In this document: positions 14,971-23,446 of the stretch, one piece after another | How positions within the stretch are numbered: position 1 is the first letter of the stretch | Layout: the number at the start of each line of letters is the position of its first letter | DNA from: an uncultured Eubacteriales bacterium | GTDB taxonomy: Bacteria > Bacillota > Clostridia > Oscillospirales > CAG-272 | Reading direction: 5' to 3' | Length of the DNA: 25,379 nt | NCBI GenBank assembly: GCA_958352145.1 | Contig: CATWNM010000031.1 | Coordinates: 1-25,379, forward strand | Notes under the pieces: generated by a model | What the model saw: only the letters and a program-made list of their open reading frames with translations | Databases searched by the model: none | Told to the model about the DNA's origin: nothing | Made by a program: the position numbers and the translations under genes

Positions 14971-16407
14971 TCATACTTTAAGATCCGTAGTTATTTCACC
15001 GGCGCCATATTTTGCAATCAGAGGCGCCGCCACCTCTTCGATAAACGCCGTTACCTGAGATGGACAGCGCCCGATATAGAGTTCCGGAGAAAGCTCTGCC
15101 TCGATCTCCTTTCTGGTGATCGGAAACACAGAATCTTTCTCAATGCGTTCGATCAGGTCGTTCGCGCCGCCTTCAAGTTTGACTTTAGCCGCCGCAGCAT
15201 GCGAATGCACACGCAGACGCTCGTGCAGTTCCTGCCGGTTGCCCCCGTTTTTCACGGATTTCATCATAATGTTTTCCGTCGCCATAAAAGGCAGCTTTTC
15301 CATAACGCGGCGTCCAATCACTTTGTCATATACGACCAAGCCGCCGGTTACATTGATATAAATATTCAAAATCGCATCGACCGACAAAAACGCTTCGGCC
15401 ACGCTAATACGTTTATTCGCACTGTCATCCAGAGTCCGTTCAAACCACTGGACAGAAGCGGTATAAGCCGGGTTCACCGCGTCCGCCATGACGTATCTTG
15501 CCAGCGCACATATACGCTCGCTTCTCATAGGGTTGCGTTTATACGGCATCGCCGAAGAACCGATTTGATTTTTTTCAAACGGTTCCTCCATCTCTTCAAA
15601 AGACTGAAGTATTCTTAAATCGTTTGCAAATTTACATGCGCTCTGCGCGAAACCGGAAAGCACCGCAAGAAAATACGCATCCACTTTCCTGGAATATGTC
15701 TGGCCGGAAACCAAAACGCATCCGTCAAAGCCCATCTGTTCTGCAATCAACTGATCCAAACGCTTGACTTTTTCCTCATCGCCATCAAACAATTCCATAA
15801 AACTGGCCTGCGTGCCGGTCGTTCCTTTGGAACCAAGCAGCAGCAGTGTATCGATCCGATGTTCAAGCTCGGTCATATCCATAGCAAGCTCGTTTGCCCA
15901 AAGCACGGCGCGTTTTCCTACCGTCGTCAGCTGCGCTGGCTGCAAATGCGTATACGCCAAACACGGCATGGATTTATACCGATCGGCAAAATTACACAGA
16001 TTTTTCAAAACCTGCGCCGCTTTTTTAAGGATCAGTTCCGAGGCTTCGCGCATAATAATCAAATCCGTATTATCGCCTACATAACAGGACGTTGCGCCAA
16101 GATGGATGATCGGTTCGGCAGTTGGACACTGCTTTCCATAGGCATACACATGAGACATCACGTCATGCCGCACTTCCGCTTCGCGCGCTTCGGCAACTTC
16201 ATAATTGATATTGTCCGCATGAGCGGTCATTTCCGCGATTTGAACGTCAGTGATCTCAAGGCCCAGCATCTGCTCAGCGCGCGCAAGCGCGATCCAAAGC
16301 TTTCGCCAAGTGCGAAATTTTTTCTCCTCAGAAAAGAGATATTGCATTTCAGAACTGGCATATCTTGTACTCAAAGGAGATATGTACTTTTGTTTTTCCG
16401 AAATCAT
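14971..16407 (-). CDS. purB: Adenylosuccinate lyase
   Basis: A 478-residue fumarase/aspartase-superfamily lyase that releases fumarate from adenylosuccinate and from SAICAR in purine synthesis. The family signature loop GSSAMPYKRNP, with the catalytic serine, is intact, as are HLGATSCYVGDNTD and THLQPAQ. The length fits the longer form of the enzyme. AAGGAG lies five bases before the ATG. A strong hairpin (16429-16454) stands directly upstream of the ribosome binding site. I see no convincing promoter between this gene and the HPr-like gene, so it may be read in part from the strong promoter at 16777-16805. Confidence 0.98.
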   Translation of the reverse strand: MISEKQKYISPLSTRYASSEMQYLFSEEKKFRTWRKLWIALARAEQMLGLEITDVQIAEMTAHADNINYEVAEAREAEVRHDVMSHVYAYGKQCPTAEPIIHLGATSCYVGDNTDLIIMREASELILKKAAQVLKNLCNFADRYKSMPCLAYTHLQPAQLTTVGKRAVLWANELAMDMTELEHRIDTLLLLGSKGTTGTQASFMELFDGDEEKVKRLDQLIAEQMGFDGCVLVSGQTYSRKVDAYFLAVLSGFAQSACKFANDLRILQSFEEMEEPFEKNQIGSSAMPYKRNPMRSERICALARYVMADAVNPAYTASVQWFERTLDDSANKRISVAEAFLSVDAILNIYINVTGGLVVYDKVIGRRVMEKLPFMATENIMMKSVKNGGNRQELHERLRVHSHAAAAKVKLEGGANDLIERIEKDSVFPITRKEIEAELSPELYIGRCPSQVTAFIEEVAAPLIAKYGAGEITTDLKV

Positions 16408-16428
16408 AACGGCTCCTTAACAATATAA

Positions 16429-16454
16429 GGGCACCCTTAGGTAAAAGGGTGCCC
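16429..16454 (-). terminator. Hairpin in the purB leader (weak terminator or attenuator)
   Basis: GGGCACCCTT (16429-16438), loop AGGTAA, AAGGGTGCCC (16445-16454): a perfect 10-bp stem between the HPr-like gene and purB. On the minus strand the following bases are TTATATTGTT, which is T-rich but interrupted, so termination would be partial. It ends about ten bases before the purB ribosome binding site. Confidence 0.5.
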
Positions 16455-16512
16455 AAACATCTATATGAATTTTTGCGTAGGGTGAACCCGCGTTGACAAA
16501 AGGCATGCAAAA

Positions 16513-16743
16513 TTACTCAACAATGAATTTTGCAAGTTCCTCTTCCAATTTTTCAGTATTATCGGAATGTGCGGTAAGCAAAATCTTGTTCATAAGATCC
16601 AGGCTGAAAATACCCATAATCGACTTTGCGTCCACAACGTATCTTCCGGAAGAAAGATCGATATCAAAGTCCTGTCTGGTGACAATATCCACAAAATTGC
16701 GAATATCTTCAATCGTTAAAAGTTTGATATAAAAAGATTTCAT
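16513..16743 (-). CDS. HPr-like protein lacking the phosphorylatable histidine
   Basis: A 76-residue protein with the HPr fold. The central VDAKSIMGIFSLDL stretch is the classic HPr segment around the regulatory serine (Ser41 here, Ser46 in B. subtilis HPr). The N-terminal GLHARPA motif with the PTS histidine is replaced by TIEDIRNF, so it cannot accept phosphate from enzyme I in the normal way. This recalls Crh, which has Gln at that position. The ATG at 16743 has GGGAG seven bases upstream; an ATG at 16749 almost touches that site. A consensus promoter lies upstream. A regulatory role through HPr kinase or CcpA is possible but is an inference. Confidence 0.82.
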   Translation of the reverse strand: MKSFYIKLLTIEDIRNFVDIVTRQDFDIDLSSGRYVVDAKSIMGIFSLDLMNKILLTAHSDNTEKLEEELAKFIVE

Positions 16744-16776
16744 GACCATGCTCCCTTTCTTTTAGATTCCATATTC

Positions 16777-16805
16777 ATTATACTTAAATATGCAATCATT
16801 GTCAA
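16777..16805 (-). promoter_or_regulatory. Promoter of the HPr-like gene
   Basis: Perfect TTGACA (16800-16805) and perfect TATAAT (16777-16782), 17 bases apart on the minus strand. This is a full consensus housekeeping promoter. Two copies of a 15-base repeat overlap its spacer and upstream side. Confidence 0.93.
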
Positions 16806-16822
16806 TAAAATATGCAATTATT
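16786..16822. repeat. Direct repeat over the HPr-like gene promoter
   Basis: AAATATGCAATCATT (16786-16800) and AAATATGCAATTATT (16808-16822) match at 14 of 15 positions and are offset by 22 bases, about two helical turns. One copy fills the promoter spacer and the other lies just upstream of the -35 box, so it could be a repressor site. Confidence 0.6.
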
Positions 16823-16865
16823 CTAAATTATTTTCTTTCGGTGCAAAAATCAGGACGCCTAGGGG

Positions 16866-19490
16866 TCATTCATCTTCATAAACCGTATTGTCCGTCCCTT
16901 CGGGCGGAATCGTTTCAGACGGCGGCGCTGTCGTCAACGCAGGCGGCGTGTCAAACTTCGAAAAATCATAATTTTCATAACTAAACGAATTAAACTGCCG
17001 TCCGCCCTTTAAATTTGTCATGCCGACATAAACCCCCTCGGGAATCGTGTTAATAAAATACGGCACACCCCAATATCCACCCGGACGAACGTTCGACGGC
17101 AGATTTCGATACACATACTGTGCATCCTCCACATAGATCTGCGCAGGAAACGCACGGGTGTTCTCTCGGATCAGGGATACCTGATATTTATTTTCCGGAA
17201 GCGTATACTCATGCGCATATGCGTTGGTCGAGCGATCATAATTTACGACCACATGCGTACTGCAATATTCCTGCGGCGCATTGGATACCGTAAAGTATCC
17301 TGTCTCCGCACGGCTGCCGCGCGGATCAAGCCGGCATGCATCCGTCAGCAATTTACCGGAATCTTTGCAATAGGTGGCCTGAATCACATCCGACGGGCGA
17401 TTGTCGTCAAATGACCGCAGCGGCGTGCCTCCGCTCTGAGCCTCTTCCAAAATTTCTTTGTGCAGTTCGGTCATTACAAGATCAAAGATGGTATTGGACG
17501 GATTTTGCGAGAGATTGCTGAGAGATTTTGGATAAGAATATCCATACCAAACCGCGCCGATATAATAGGGCGTATATCCCACAAACCATCGGTCATAGTC
17601 ATTGCCAGCCGTACCTGTTTTACCGGCCACATCCATCGAGTTCCGCAGCGTAATGCTTCGGCCCGTGCCGTTGTTGACGACATTTTGCAGCATTTTCGTC
17701 ATAATATACGAGGTTTGCTCACTGAAAACAATTTCCCCGGCGCTGTCATTTGAAAGCAGCAGATTTCCATCGCTGTCATAGACATAGAGATACGAATGGC
17801 TTTCGTAATAGATACCGCCCGTAGGAAACGTTGTATAGGCAGCGGCCAAATCCCGAACCGTTACACCGTAGTTCAGCTGTCCGAGGGCAAGCGCCGCAAG
17901 TCCCTTGTCGGTATAACCGCGCCCGCTGCTGTCTTCCGCATAATCCACCAGATAATCAAAGCCAAGCCGGTTGGTCAAATAATCAAACGAGACGTCGATC
18001 GTCAGATCCTCTAAAACTTTCATGGCGACCGTGTTGACCGAGCGTTCTACCGCGCTGTTGATCGTCGTCAAACCTTTATATACATCCGGCAAGTTATGCG
18101 GATAAGGCTCTGTGCCGTTAAACCACAGCGGCGTGTCATCATATACGCTGCCGTACGTGATAACGCCCTCCTCGAGCGCCGGCGCATATACCGAAAGCGG
18201 CTTGAGCGAAGAACCCGGCGGACGTTTTGTCTGCGTGGCATAATTTAAAATCAGGTTGCCGCGCTTTTCTCCCCGGGAACCAATGACACCCAAAAGATCG
18301 CCGGTATACGGATCAATCACCGCCATAGCCGATTCAGCCGGAATTCCGCCGGTATTTGCGGGAAAGTTTTCATCATTCAGATAAACTTCCTCCATAACGC
18401 GCTGCACCTCCGGGTCCATCAGCGTGTAAATGCTGAGGCCGCCGGACGTGATCAGATTGCTCGCAATCTGACTGGTTATATTATACTTCTCCATTAAGTC
18501 GTCGCGCACATCGCAAATTACAGTATCGATATACCATGAATTTACATTGCCGGAATCGCTGTATTCCTCTTCCGTATCGACGTTCGTATCCCGGAGCACG
18601 AGTTCCTCTGCCTTAGCCGCCTCATACTCCGCCTCTGAAATTTTCCCCTGTTCATACATCTCCCAAAGCACGTCGATCCGGCGTTTTTTGTTTTGCTCCG
18701 GGTTTTGTATCGGGTCATATTTCGTCGGATACTTCGTGATGGAAGCCAGCGCGGCGCACTCGGCCAGCGTCAGTTCGCTGAGTTCCTTGCCGAAATACGT
18801 TTCCGCCGCTGCACGAACACCCTCACAGCGCTGAGACAGAGGAACGATATTCAAATACAGTTCCAGTATCTCTTCCTTGCTTTTGCTTTTTTCCAAATTC
18901 AACGCGCACAGAATCTCCTGCACTTTTCTCTGAATAGTCGCATCATCATTCCCAGTCAGATTCTTGATCAACTGCTGGGTAATAGTGGAGCCGCCGTACG
19001 AAGATTCGCCAAAAAAGAAATCCAAGAACGCACCGCAGGTACGAATCCAGTCCACGCCCTTATGCTTCCAAAAACGCTTATCTTCGATTGATACAAACGC
19101 CTCGCGCAAATAATACGGAATTTCGTCGTACGAAGCCCAAAGACGGTTTTCCGTACCGTAGATCCGCGCTTCTTCCAATTCTACCGCAGTGCCTACCCGA
19201 TTGGTCCGGTCGGTAAAATCGTAATAATATATTCTTGTCGTCTGTTGGCCGGCGCCGGTAATCAAAAGCGTTTCATCCATCGTAGGATCAATATAATTTC
19301 GCACATAGATCGAAAATACACAGCCAACGATAATGCCGGTGATAAAGCAGACGAGAACAACCGTCAAAAGCGCGCTGAAAATATAACCGAACACCTTTCC
19401 TACTTTGGCCAGGGTTCCCTTTGCCGACGTTTTCTCTTTTTTGAAATTGTCAATCTTTAACTGAGTTGACGTATTTGCCTTTTTTTTCAC
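16866..19490 (-). CDS. Class A penicillin-binding protein (bifunctional peptidoglycan synthase)
   Basis: An 874-residue membrane enzyme that polymerises and cross-links peptidoglycan. A basic cytoplasmic tail is followed by one membrane helix (about residues 35-64). The glycosyltransferase (GT51) domain has catalytic Glu136 in FVSIEDKRFW and GGSTITQQLIKN. The transpeptidase domain has Ser427 of the SxxK motif in PPGSSLKP, SVN in ERSVNTVA and KTGT in AGKTGTAG. The extracellular C-terminus ends in a Pro/Thr-rich acidic tail. The GTG at 19490 is preferred over ATG at 19511 because AAGAGG lies seven bases before the GTG and nothing suitable precedes the ATG. It is divergent from a small membrane protein gene. 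Confidence 0.95.
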   Translation of the reverse strand: MKKKANTSTQLKIDNFKKEKTSAKGTLAKVGKVFGYIFSALLTVVLVCFITGIIVGCVFSIYVRNYIDPTMDETLLITGAGQQTTRIYYYDFTDRTNRVGTAVELEEARIYGTENRLWASYDEIPYYLREAFVSIEDKRFWKHKGVDWIRTCGAFLDFFFGESSYGGSTITQQLIKNLTGNDDATIQRKVQEILCALNLEKSKSKEEILELYLNIVPLSQRCEGVRAAAETYFGKELSELTLAECAALASITKYPTKYDPIQNPEQNKKRRIDVLWEMYEQGKISEAEYEAAKAEELVLRDTNVDTEEEYSDSGNVNSWYIDTVICDVRDDLMEKYNITSQIASNLITSGGLSIYTLMDPEVQRVMEEVYLNDENFPANTGGIPAESAMAVIDPYTGDLLGVIGSRGEKRGNLILNYATQTKRPPGSSLKPLSVYAPALEEGVITYGSVYDDTPLWFNGTEPYPHNLPDVYKGLTTINSAVERSVNTVAMKVLEDLTIDVSFDYLTNRLGFDYLVDYAEDSSGRGYTDKGLAALALGQLNYGVTVRDLAAAYTTFPTGGIYYESHSYLYVYDSDGNLLLSNDSAGEIVFSEQTSYIMTKMLQNVVNNGTGRSITLRNSMDVAGKTGTAGNDYDRWFVGYTPYYIGAVWYGYSYPKSLSNLSQNPSNTIFDLVMTELHKEILEEAQSGGTPLRSFDDNRPSDVIQATYCKDSGKLLTDACRLDPRGSRAETGYFTVSNAPQEYCSTHVVVNYDRSTNAYAHEYTLPENKYQVSLIRENTRAFPAQIYVEDAQYVYRNLPSNVRPGGYWGVPYFINTIPEGVYVGMTNLKGGRQFNSFSYENYDFSKFDTPPALTTAPPSETIPPEGTDNTVYEDE

Positions 19491-19594
19491 AACAAACCTC
19501 TTATTTATCATAGGATTGCGACTCAGGACCGAATCAGATTGCCAAAGGCTGCAAATAATAACTACAACCTAACGAATAAGTAAGGAATACACTT

Positions 19595-19978
19595 ATGAAA
19601 ATAAAATTACCAGATAAGAAAAAATTAATCACTTGGGCTATAATTTTTTCCTTTGCTCTGCTTGGGATTATCGCGGGTATATACGCGATTCTAACACACC
19701 GCGCCATCCGGGATATCCGCACGCAGCTTGAAGCGGTGACAAGCGAAAGCAAAATCACGCACGTCTCCGCGCCGATGATCGCGACCGACGCGATTTACCG
19801 TCTCTACGAATGCGGCGGCAAAATCGGAATATATGATGCAAAAACCGAAATCCTGATCGACATTGTGGATGTCTATGTTTCCACACTGCCGGCCGCTGAC
19901 CGGATCGCTTTGAAAAAAGGAATCGACATTTTTGCCTTTTCCGAACTCGCCGATATAATCGCGGACTTTACAAGCTGA
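19595..19978 (+). CDS. Small membrane-anchored protein with BofC C-terminal-like domain
   Basis: A 127-residue protein with a basic start, one membrane helix (about residues 13-33) and a soluble domain outside or in the intermembrane space. The last 60 residues (YRLYECGGKIGIY, then VDVYVSTLPAADRIALKKGIDIF and ELADIIADF) match my memory of the C-terminal domain of BofC, a sporulation checkpoint protein that acts with SpoIVB; the BofC N-terminal domain is missing. AAGGA lies eight bases before the ATG. It diverges from the PBP gene and converges on dnaE, with only four bases between the two stops and no terminator. The sporulation role is an inference. Confidence 0.65.
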   Translation: MKIKLPDKKKLITWAIIFSFALLGIIAGIYAILTHRAIRDIRTQLEAVTSESKITHVSAPMIATDAIYRLYECGGKIGIYDAKTEILIDIVDVYVSTLPAADRIALKKGIDIFAFSELADIIADFTS

Positions 19979-19982
19979 CGTT

Positions 19983-22900
19983 TTATTGAAGCGCAACGTT
20001 CCGCTCGCCGATCAAAGCGGACAAGCGGTTCAAAAGCGCTTCTGTCGCCAGCGCGCCCACCCCCGACGCTTTGACGTATCGCTTATTTTTCACCTCGTAA
20101 AAAATTACCGGAATATCCCCTCCATTTTCTCGAAGTATGGACAAAACCTCCGCCGTCTCGGGCGCATCGATGGAAGAAACCCGGAGATAAAGGCTTTTCC
20201 CGGCGGCAGAAAGAAATTTATCATTGGCGATCAGCCTCTGGGCCGCGTTCAAAATTAGCTTGGGCTTTTCGTCATCCCGCGCCGAAATCGTTCCGGAAAC
20301 GGCAAGCGGCATCTCTGGAAGCAGCAAATCCGCAAATCGCTGATATTGCTTAGAAAATACCACGATTTCCATCTCGCCGGTCTTATCCTCCAGCGTGACA
20401 AATGCCATACTTTCTCCGCCTCTTGTGGATTTCACAGATTTTTTAGACACCATTCCGGCAACCAGCGCCGTTTGCTTGTCCCGATAAACGGCGGTGCCTT
20501 CTTCTTCGAACGCAGAGAATATATCCGCGATCCGATCGGCGTGCAGGCTTTCGATATGATTGGAATAATCGTTCAGCAAATGCCCGGAAAAATACATGCC
20601 GGAACTCTCTTTTTCCAGCATCAGCTTTTCTCTCAGCGAAAACTCTGGAATATCCGGATAATCAAATTTTACAGGGGCGGCCGCACCGCCGTCCGGCATT
20701 GAAAAAATATCGAACTGCCCTTCAATCTCAAAGCGATTTTTCATCTGCGCGTTTTCTATAATTTTTTCATACGAGGCGAGCAGCCGGCTCCGATAGACGC
20801 CGAGCCCATCAAAAGCGCCGCTTTTGATGAGCGCCTCCACCTGCCGCTTATTCAGATCGGAAGACCCCATCCGGGTAATGAAATCCTCAAAGGATACAAA
20901 CGCGCCATGCGCCTCGCGTTCGGCAATGATCTGATCGATAAACTGCCGTCCAACCCCTTTCAGCGCAAGCAATCCGAAACGAATATTGTTTCCGCGCGCG
21001 CCGAATGCGGTTATACTTTCATTGATATCCGGCGGAAGCACTTTGATGTTTGCTTTTGTGCATTCAGCGATATATTCCGCCGTTTTGCCGAAATCGCCAA
21101 GGACGCTGGTCAAAAGCGCCGCCATATAGGCGCTCATATAATGCGCTTTCAGAAAAGCTGTCTGATAAGTCAGTACGGCATACGAAACAGCGTGACTTTT
21201 ATTGAACGCATAGCTCGCAAAGCTCGCCATATCTTCAAACAGCGCGCCTGCCATGCTTTCCTCCATGCCGCGCTGCTTAGCCCCGCTGATAAACACCGCA
21301 CGTTCCGCCTCCATCACGGAGGTTTTTTTCTTGGACATGGCCCGGCGAACGATATCCGCCCGGCCAAGACTGTATCCTGCGATTTCACGGAAAATCTGCA
21401 TGACCTGCTCCTGATATACGATACAGCCATAAGTATTAGACAAAATTTTTTCCAGCGCCGGATTCTGATATTCGGCTTTCTGCCGGCCGTGCCGCCGTTC
21501 GATATACCGCGGAATCGAATCCATCGGCCCCGGCCTGTACAGCGCAAGAACCGCAATGATGTCCTCAATACAGTCGGGCGCCAATTGGATCAGAACCCGT
21601 TTCATGCCGGCGGATTCAAGCTGAAACACCCCATCCGTCTGCCCGTCCGAGATCAGCGCATAGGTTTTTTTGTCATCAAACGGAATTTTTTGAATATCAA
21701 ATGTCGGATGTTCCTGCCGGATGAGCTTTTCGGCGTCAGCAATAATCGTCAGATACCGCAGACCGAGAAAATCAAACTTAACGAGTCCCAGTTCGGCTAC
21801 CGTGTCCATATCATACTGCGTGACGATTGTATCGCCGTTTACTGCAAGCGGAACATAATCCGAGACGGCGCGGTCGGTAATCACTACGCCTGCCGCGTGC
21901 GTCGAGGCATGCCGCGGCATGCCCTCAAGCGCGCGGGCAATATCGATCAGCCGTGCGACATTTGCATCGCTTTCATAGCGTTTTTTAAGTTCTTTCCCGC
22001 GCAGCGCATCGCTGAGCGTCACACCGGGCGCCCGCGGAACAAGACTGGCTACGGCATCCACCTCCGCATAAGTCATACCGAGCGCGCGCCCTACGTCGCG
22101 TATGGCTGCGCGAGCCGCCATTGTTCCAAACGTGATGATCTGCGCTACATGATCCGTTCCGTAATGCTTGGACACATACGCGAGCACTTCATCGCGGCGT
22201 TCATAACAAAAATCCACATCGATATCGGGCATACTGACGCGCTCCGGATTCAAAAAGCGCTCAAACAGGAGATCAAACCGAATCGAATCTACATCGGTAA
22301 TGCCGATTAGATAATTAACAAGACTCCCCGCGCCGGAACCGCGCCCCGGCCCCACAGCGATCCCGTGCCTTTTGGCATAGGCGACGTAATCCTGCACGAT
22401 GAGGATATAATCGGTAAAACCCATCTTTTCAATGACATCCAATTCGTACTCGGCGCGACGCCGGTAATCTTCTTCGGTATACCGGTCAAAAACAATATAG
22501 CCTTTTTGCACCTTCTCCTCAAGGCCGTCAAAAGTCAGACGGCGGAGAAGATTCGCGGGCGTTTCCCCTCCGGTATCCAACTTCGGCAGATATAGATGGC
22601 CAAATTCAAAATCGAACGAGCATCGCTCGGCAATTTTCCCCGTATTTTCCAGAGCCGAAGGAGCAAAAGCAAACAGCTTTTCCATTTCCGCAGTGGTTTT
22701 ATAATAAAATTCATCGGTTTCAAAGCCAATCGGCTTGCCATCGCTTAAAATACTTCCCGTTTGGATGCACATCATCACAGCCTGATGCTCCGCGTCCAGC
22801 TTTCGCAGATAATGTACGTCATTAGTCGCTACCAGCGGAATCCCAAGTTCGTCCGACATTCGAACGAGTTCCGCATTGACTTCAGACTGTCCCGCAAGGC

Positions 22901-23432
22901 CATGCTGCTGCAGTTCAAGAAAAAAACTTCCCTTTCCGAAAATTTCCTCCAATGTGCGCGCATGCGCGCGTGCGCCAGAATAATCTCCGCTGAGGATCGC
23001 TTTTGGAATAAAACCTCCAAGACATGCGGAAAGCGCGATCAGCCCCTCGGCATGCGTGCGGAGCAGTTCCAAATCCACGCGCGGCTTTTGATAAAACCCC
23101 TCCGTAAACGACTTGGAAACCATATAAATCAGATTTTCATACCCTTTTTTATTTTCGCACAAAAGGACCAGATGATGGCCCGAAGCATCCCGCCGTCCCT
23201 CTTTGTCAAAACGGGTGCGCGGCGCAACATAGACCTCGCAGCCAATAATGGGCTTGATCCCCTCAGCTATACAGGCCTTATAAAAAGCCACTGCGCCGTA
23301 CAGTACGCCGTGGTCGGTAACCGCCACCGCCTCGTGTCCCGCAGCCTTCGCCGCTTTGGGAATATCGGCAATGCGGCATGCGCCGTCAAGCAGACTGTAT
23401 TCGCTGTGCAGATGCAGGTGCACAAAGCCCAT
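19983..23432 (-). CDS. dnaE: DNA polymerase III alpha subunit, DnaE type
   Basis: A 1149-residue C-family replicative polymerase. The N-terminal PHP domain (about residues 1-270) keeps HLHLHSEYSLLDG, VTDHG and TNDVHYL, so its metal site may be intact. The palm has GPGRGSGAGSLVNYL and PDIDVDF, with catalytic Asp403 and Asp405, followed by the finger segments YRPGPMDSIP and FNKSHAVSYA. A helix-hairpin-helix region (GVGRQFIDQII) and a C-terminal OB-fold (AFVTLEDKTGEMEIVVF) complete a DnaE1/DnaE3-like layout without the PolC exonuclease. AAAGGAGG precedes the ATG. It follows whiA by 14 bases in what appears to be one operon. Confidence 0.98.
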   Translation of the reverse strand: MGFVHLHLHSEYSLLDGACRIADIPKAAKAAGHEAVAVTDHGVLYGAVAFYKACIAEGIKPIIGCEVYVAPRTRFDKEGRRDASGHHLVLLCENKKGYENLIYMVSKSFTEGFYQKPRVDLELLRTHAEGLIALSACLGGFIPKAILSGDYSGARAHARTLEEIFGKGSFFLELQQHGLAGQSEVNAELVRMSDELGIPLVATNDVHYLRKLDAEHQAVMMCIQTGSILSDGKPIGFETDEFYYKTTAEMEKLFAFAPSALENTGKIAERCSFDFEFGHLYLPKLDTGGETPANLLRRLTFDGLEEKVQKGYIVFDRYTEEDYRRRAEYELDVIEKMGFTDYILIVQDYVAYAKRHGIAVGPGRGSGAGSLVNYLIGITDVDSIRFDLLFERFLNPERVSMPDIDVDFCYERRDEVLAYVSKHYGTDHVAQIITFGTMAARAAIRDVGRALGMTYAEVDAVASLVPRAPGVTLSDALRGKELKKRYESDANVARLIDIARALEGMPRHASTHAAGVVITDRAVSDYVPLAVNGDTIVTQYDMDTVAELGLVKFDFLGLRYLTIIADAEKLIRQEHPTFDIQKIPFDDKKTYALISDGQTDGVFQLESAGMKRVLIQLAPDCIEDIIAVLALYRPGPMDSIPRYIERRHGRQKAEYQNPALEKILSNTYGCIVYQEQVMQIFREIAGYSLGRADIVRRAMSKKKTSVMEAERAVFISGAKQRGMEESMAGALFEDMASFASYAFNKSHAVSYAVLTYQTAFLKAHYMSAYMAALLTSVLGDFGKTAEYIAECTKANIKVLPPDINESITAFGARGNNIRFGLLALKGVGRQFIDQIIAEREAHGAFVSFEDFITRMGSSDLNKRQVEALIKSGAFDGLGVYRSRLLASYEKIIENAQMKNRFEIEGQFDIFSMPDGGAAAPVKFDYPDIPEFSLREKLMLEKESSGMYFSGHLLNDYSNHIESLHADRIADIFSAFEEEGTAVYRDKQTALVAGMVSKKSVKSTRGGESMAFVTLEDKTGEMEIVVFSKQYQRFADLLLPEMPLAVSGTISARDDEKPKLILNAAQRLIANDKFLSAAGKSLYLRVSSIDAPETAEVLSILRENGGDIPVIFYEVKNKRYVKASGVGALATEALLNRLSALIGERNVALQ

Positions 23433-23446
23433 TGCCGGTTCCTCCT

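Noticed and set aside
19491..19594. Promoters for the PBP and the small membrane protein in their divergent gap.
   Set aside because: Only poor matches were found (for example TTGCCA with TACAAC at 18 bases), so none is reported.
20907..22310. Long open frame on the plus strand inside dnaE (467 codons).
   Set aside because: It is antisense to strongly conserved polymerase motifs, has no ribosome binding site and no recognisable domain. Similar antisense frames at 476-1597, 2848-3525, 14914-15618 and 22761-23450 were rejected for the same reason.
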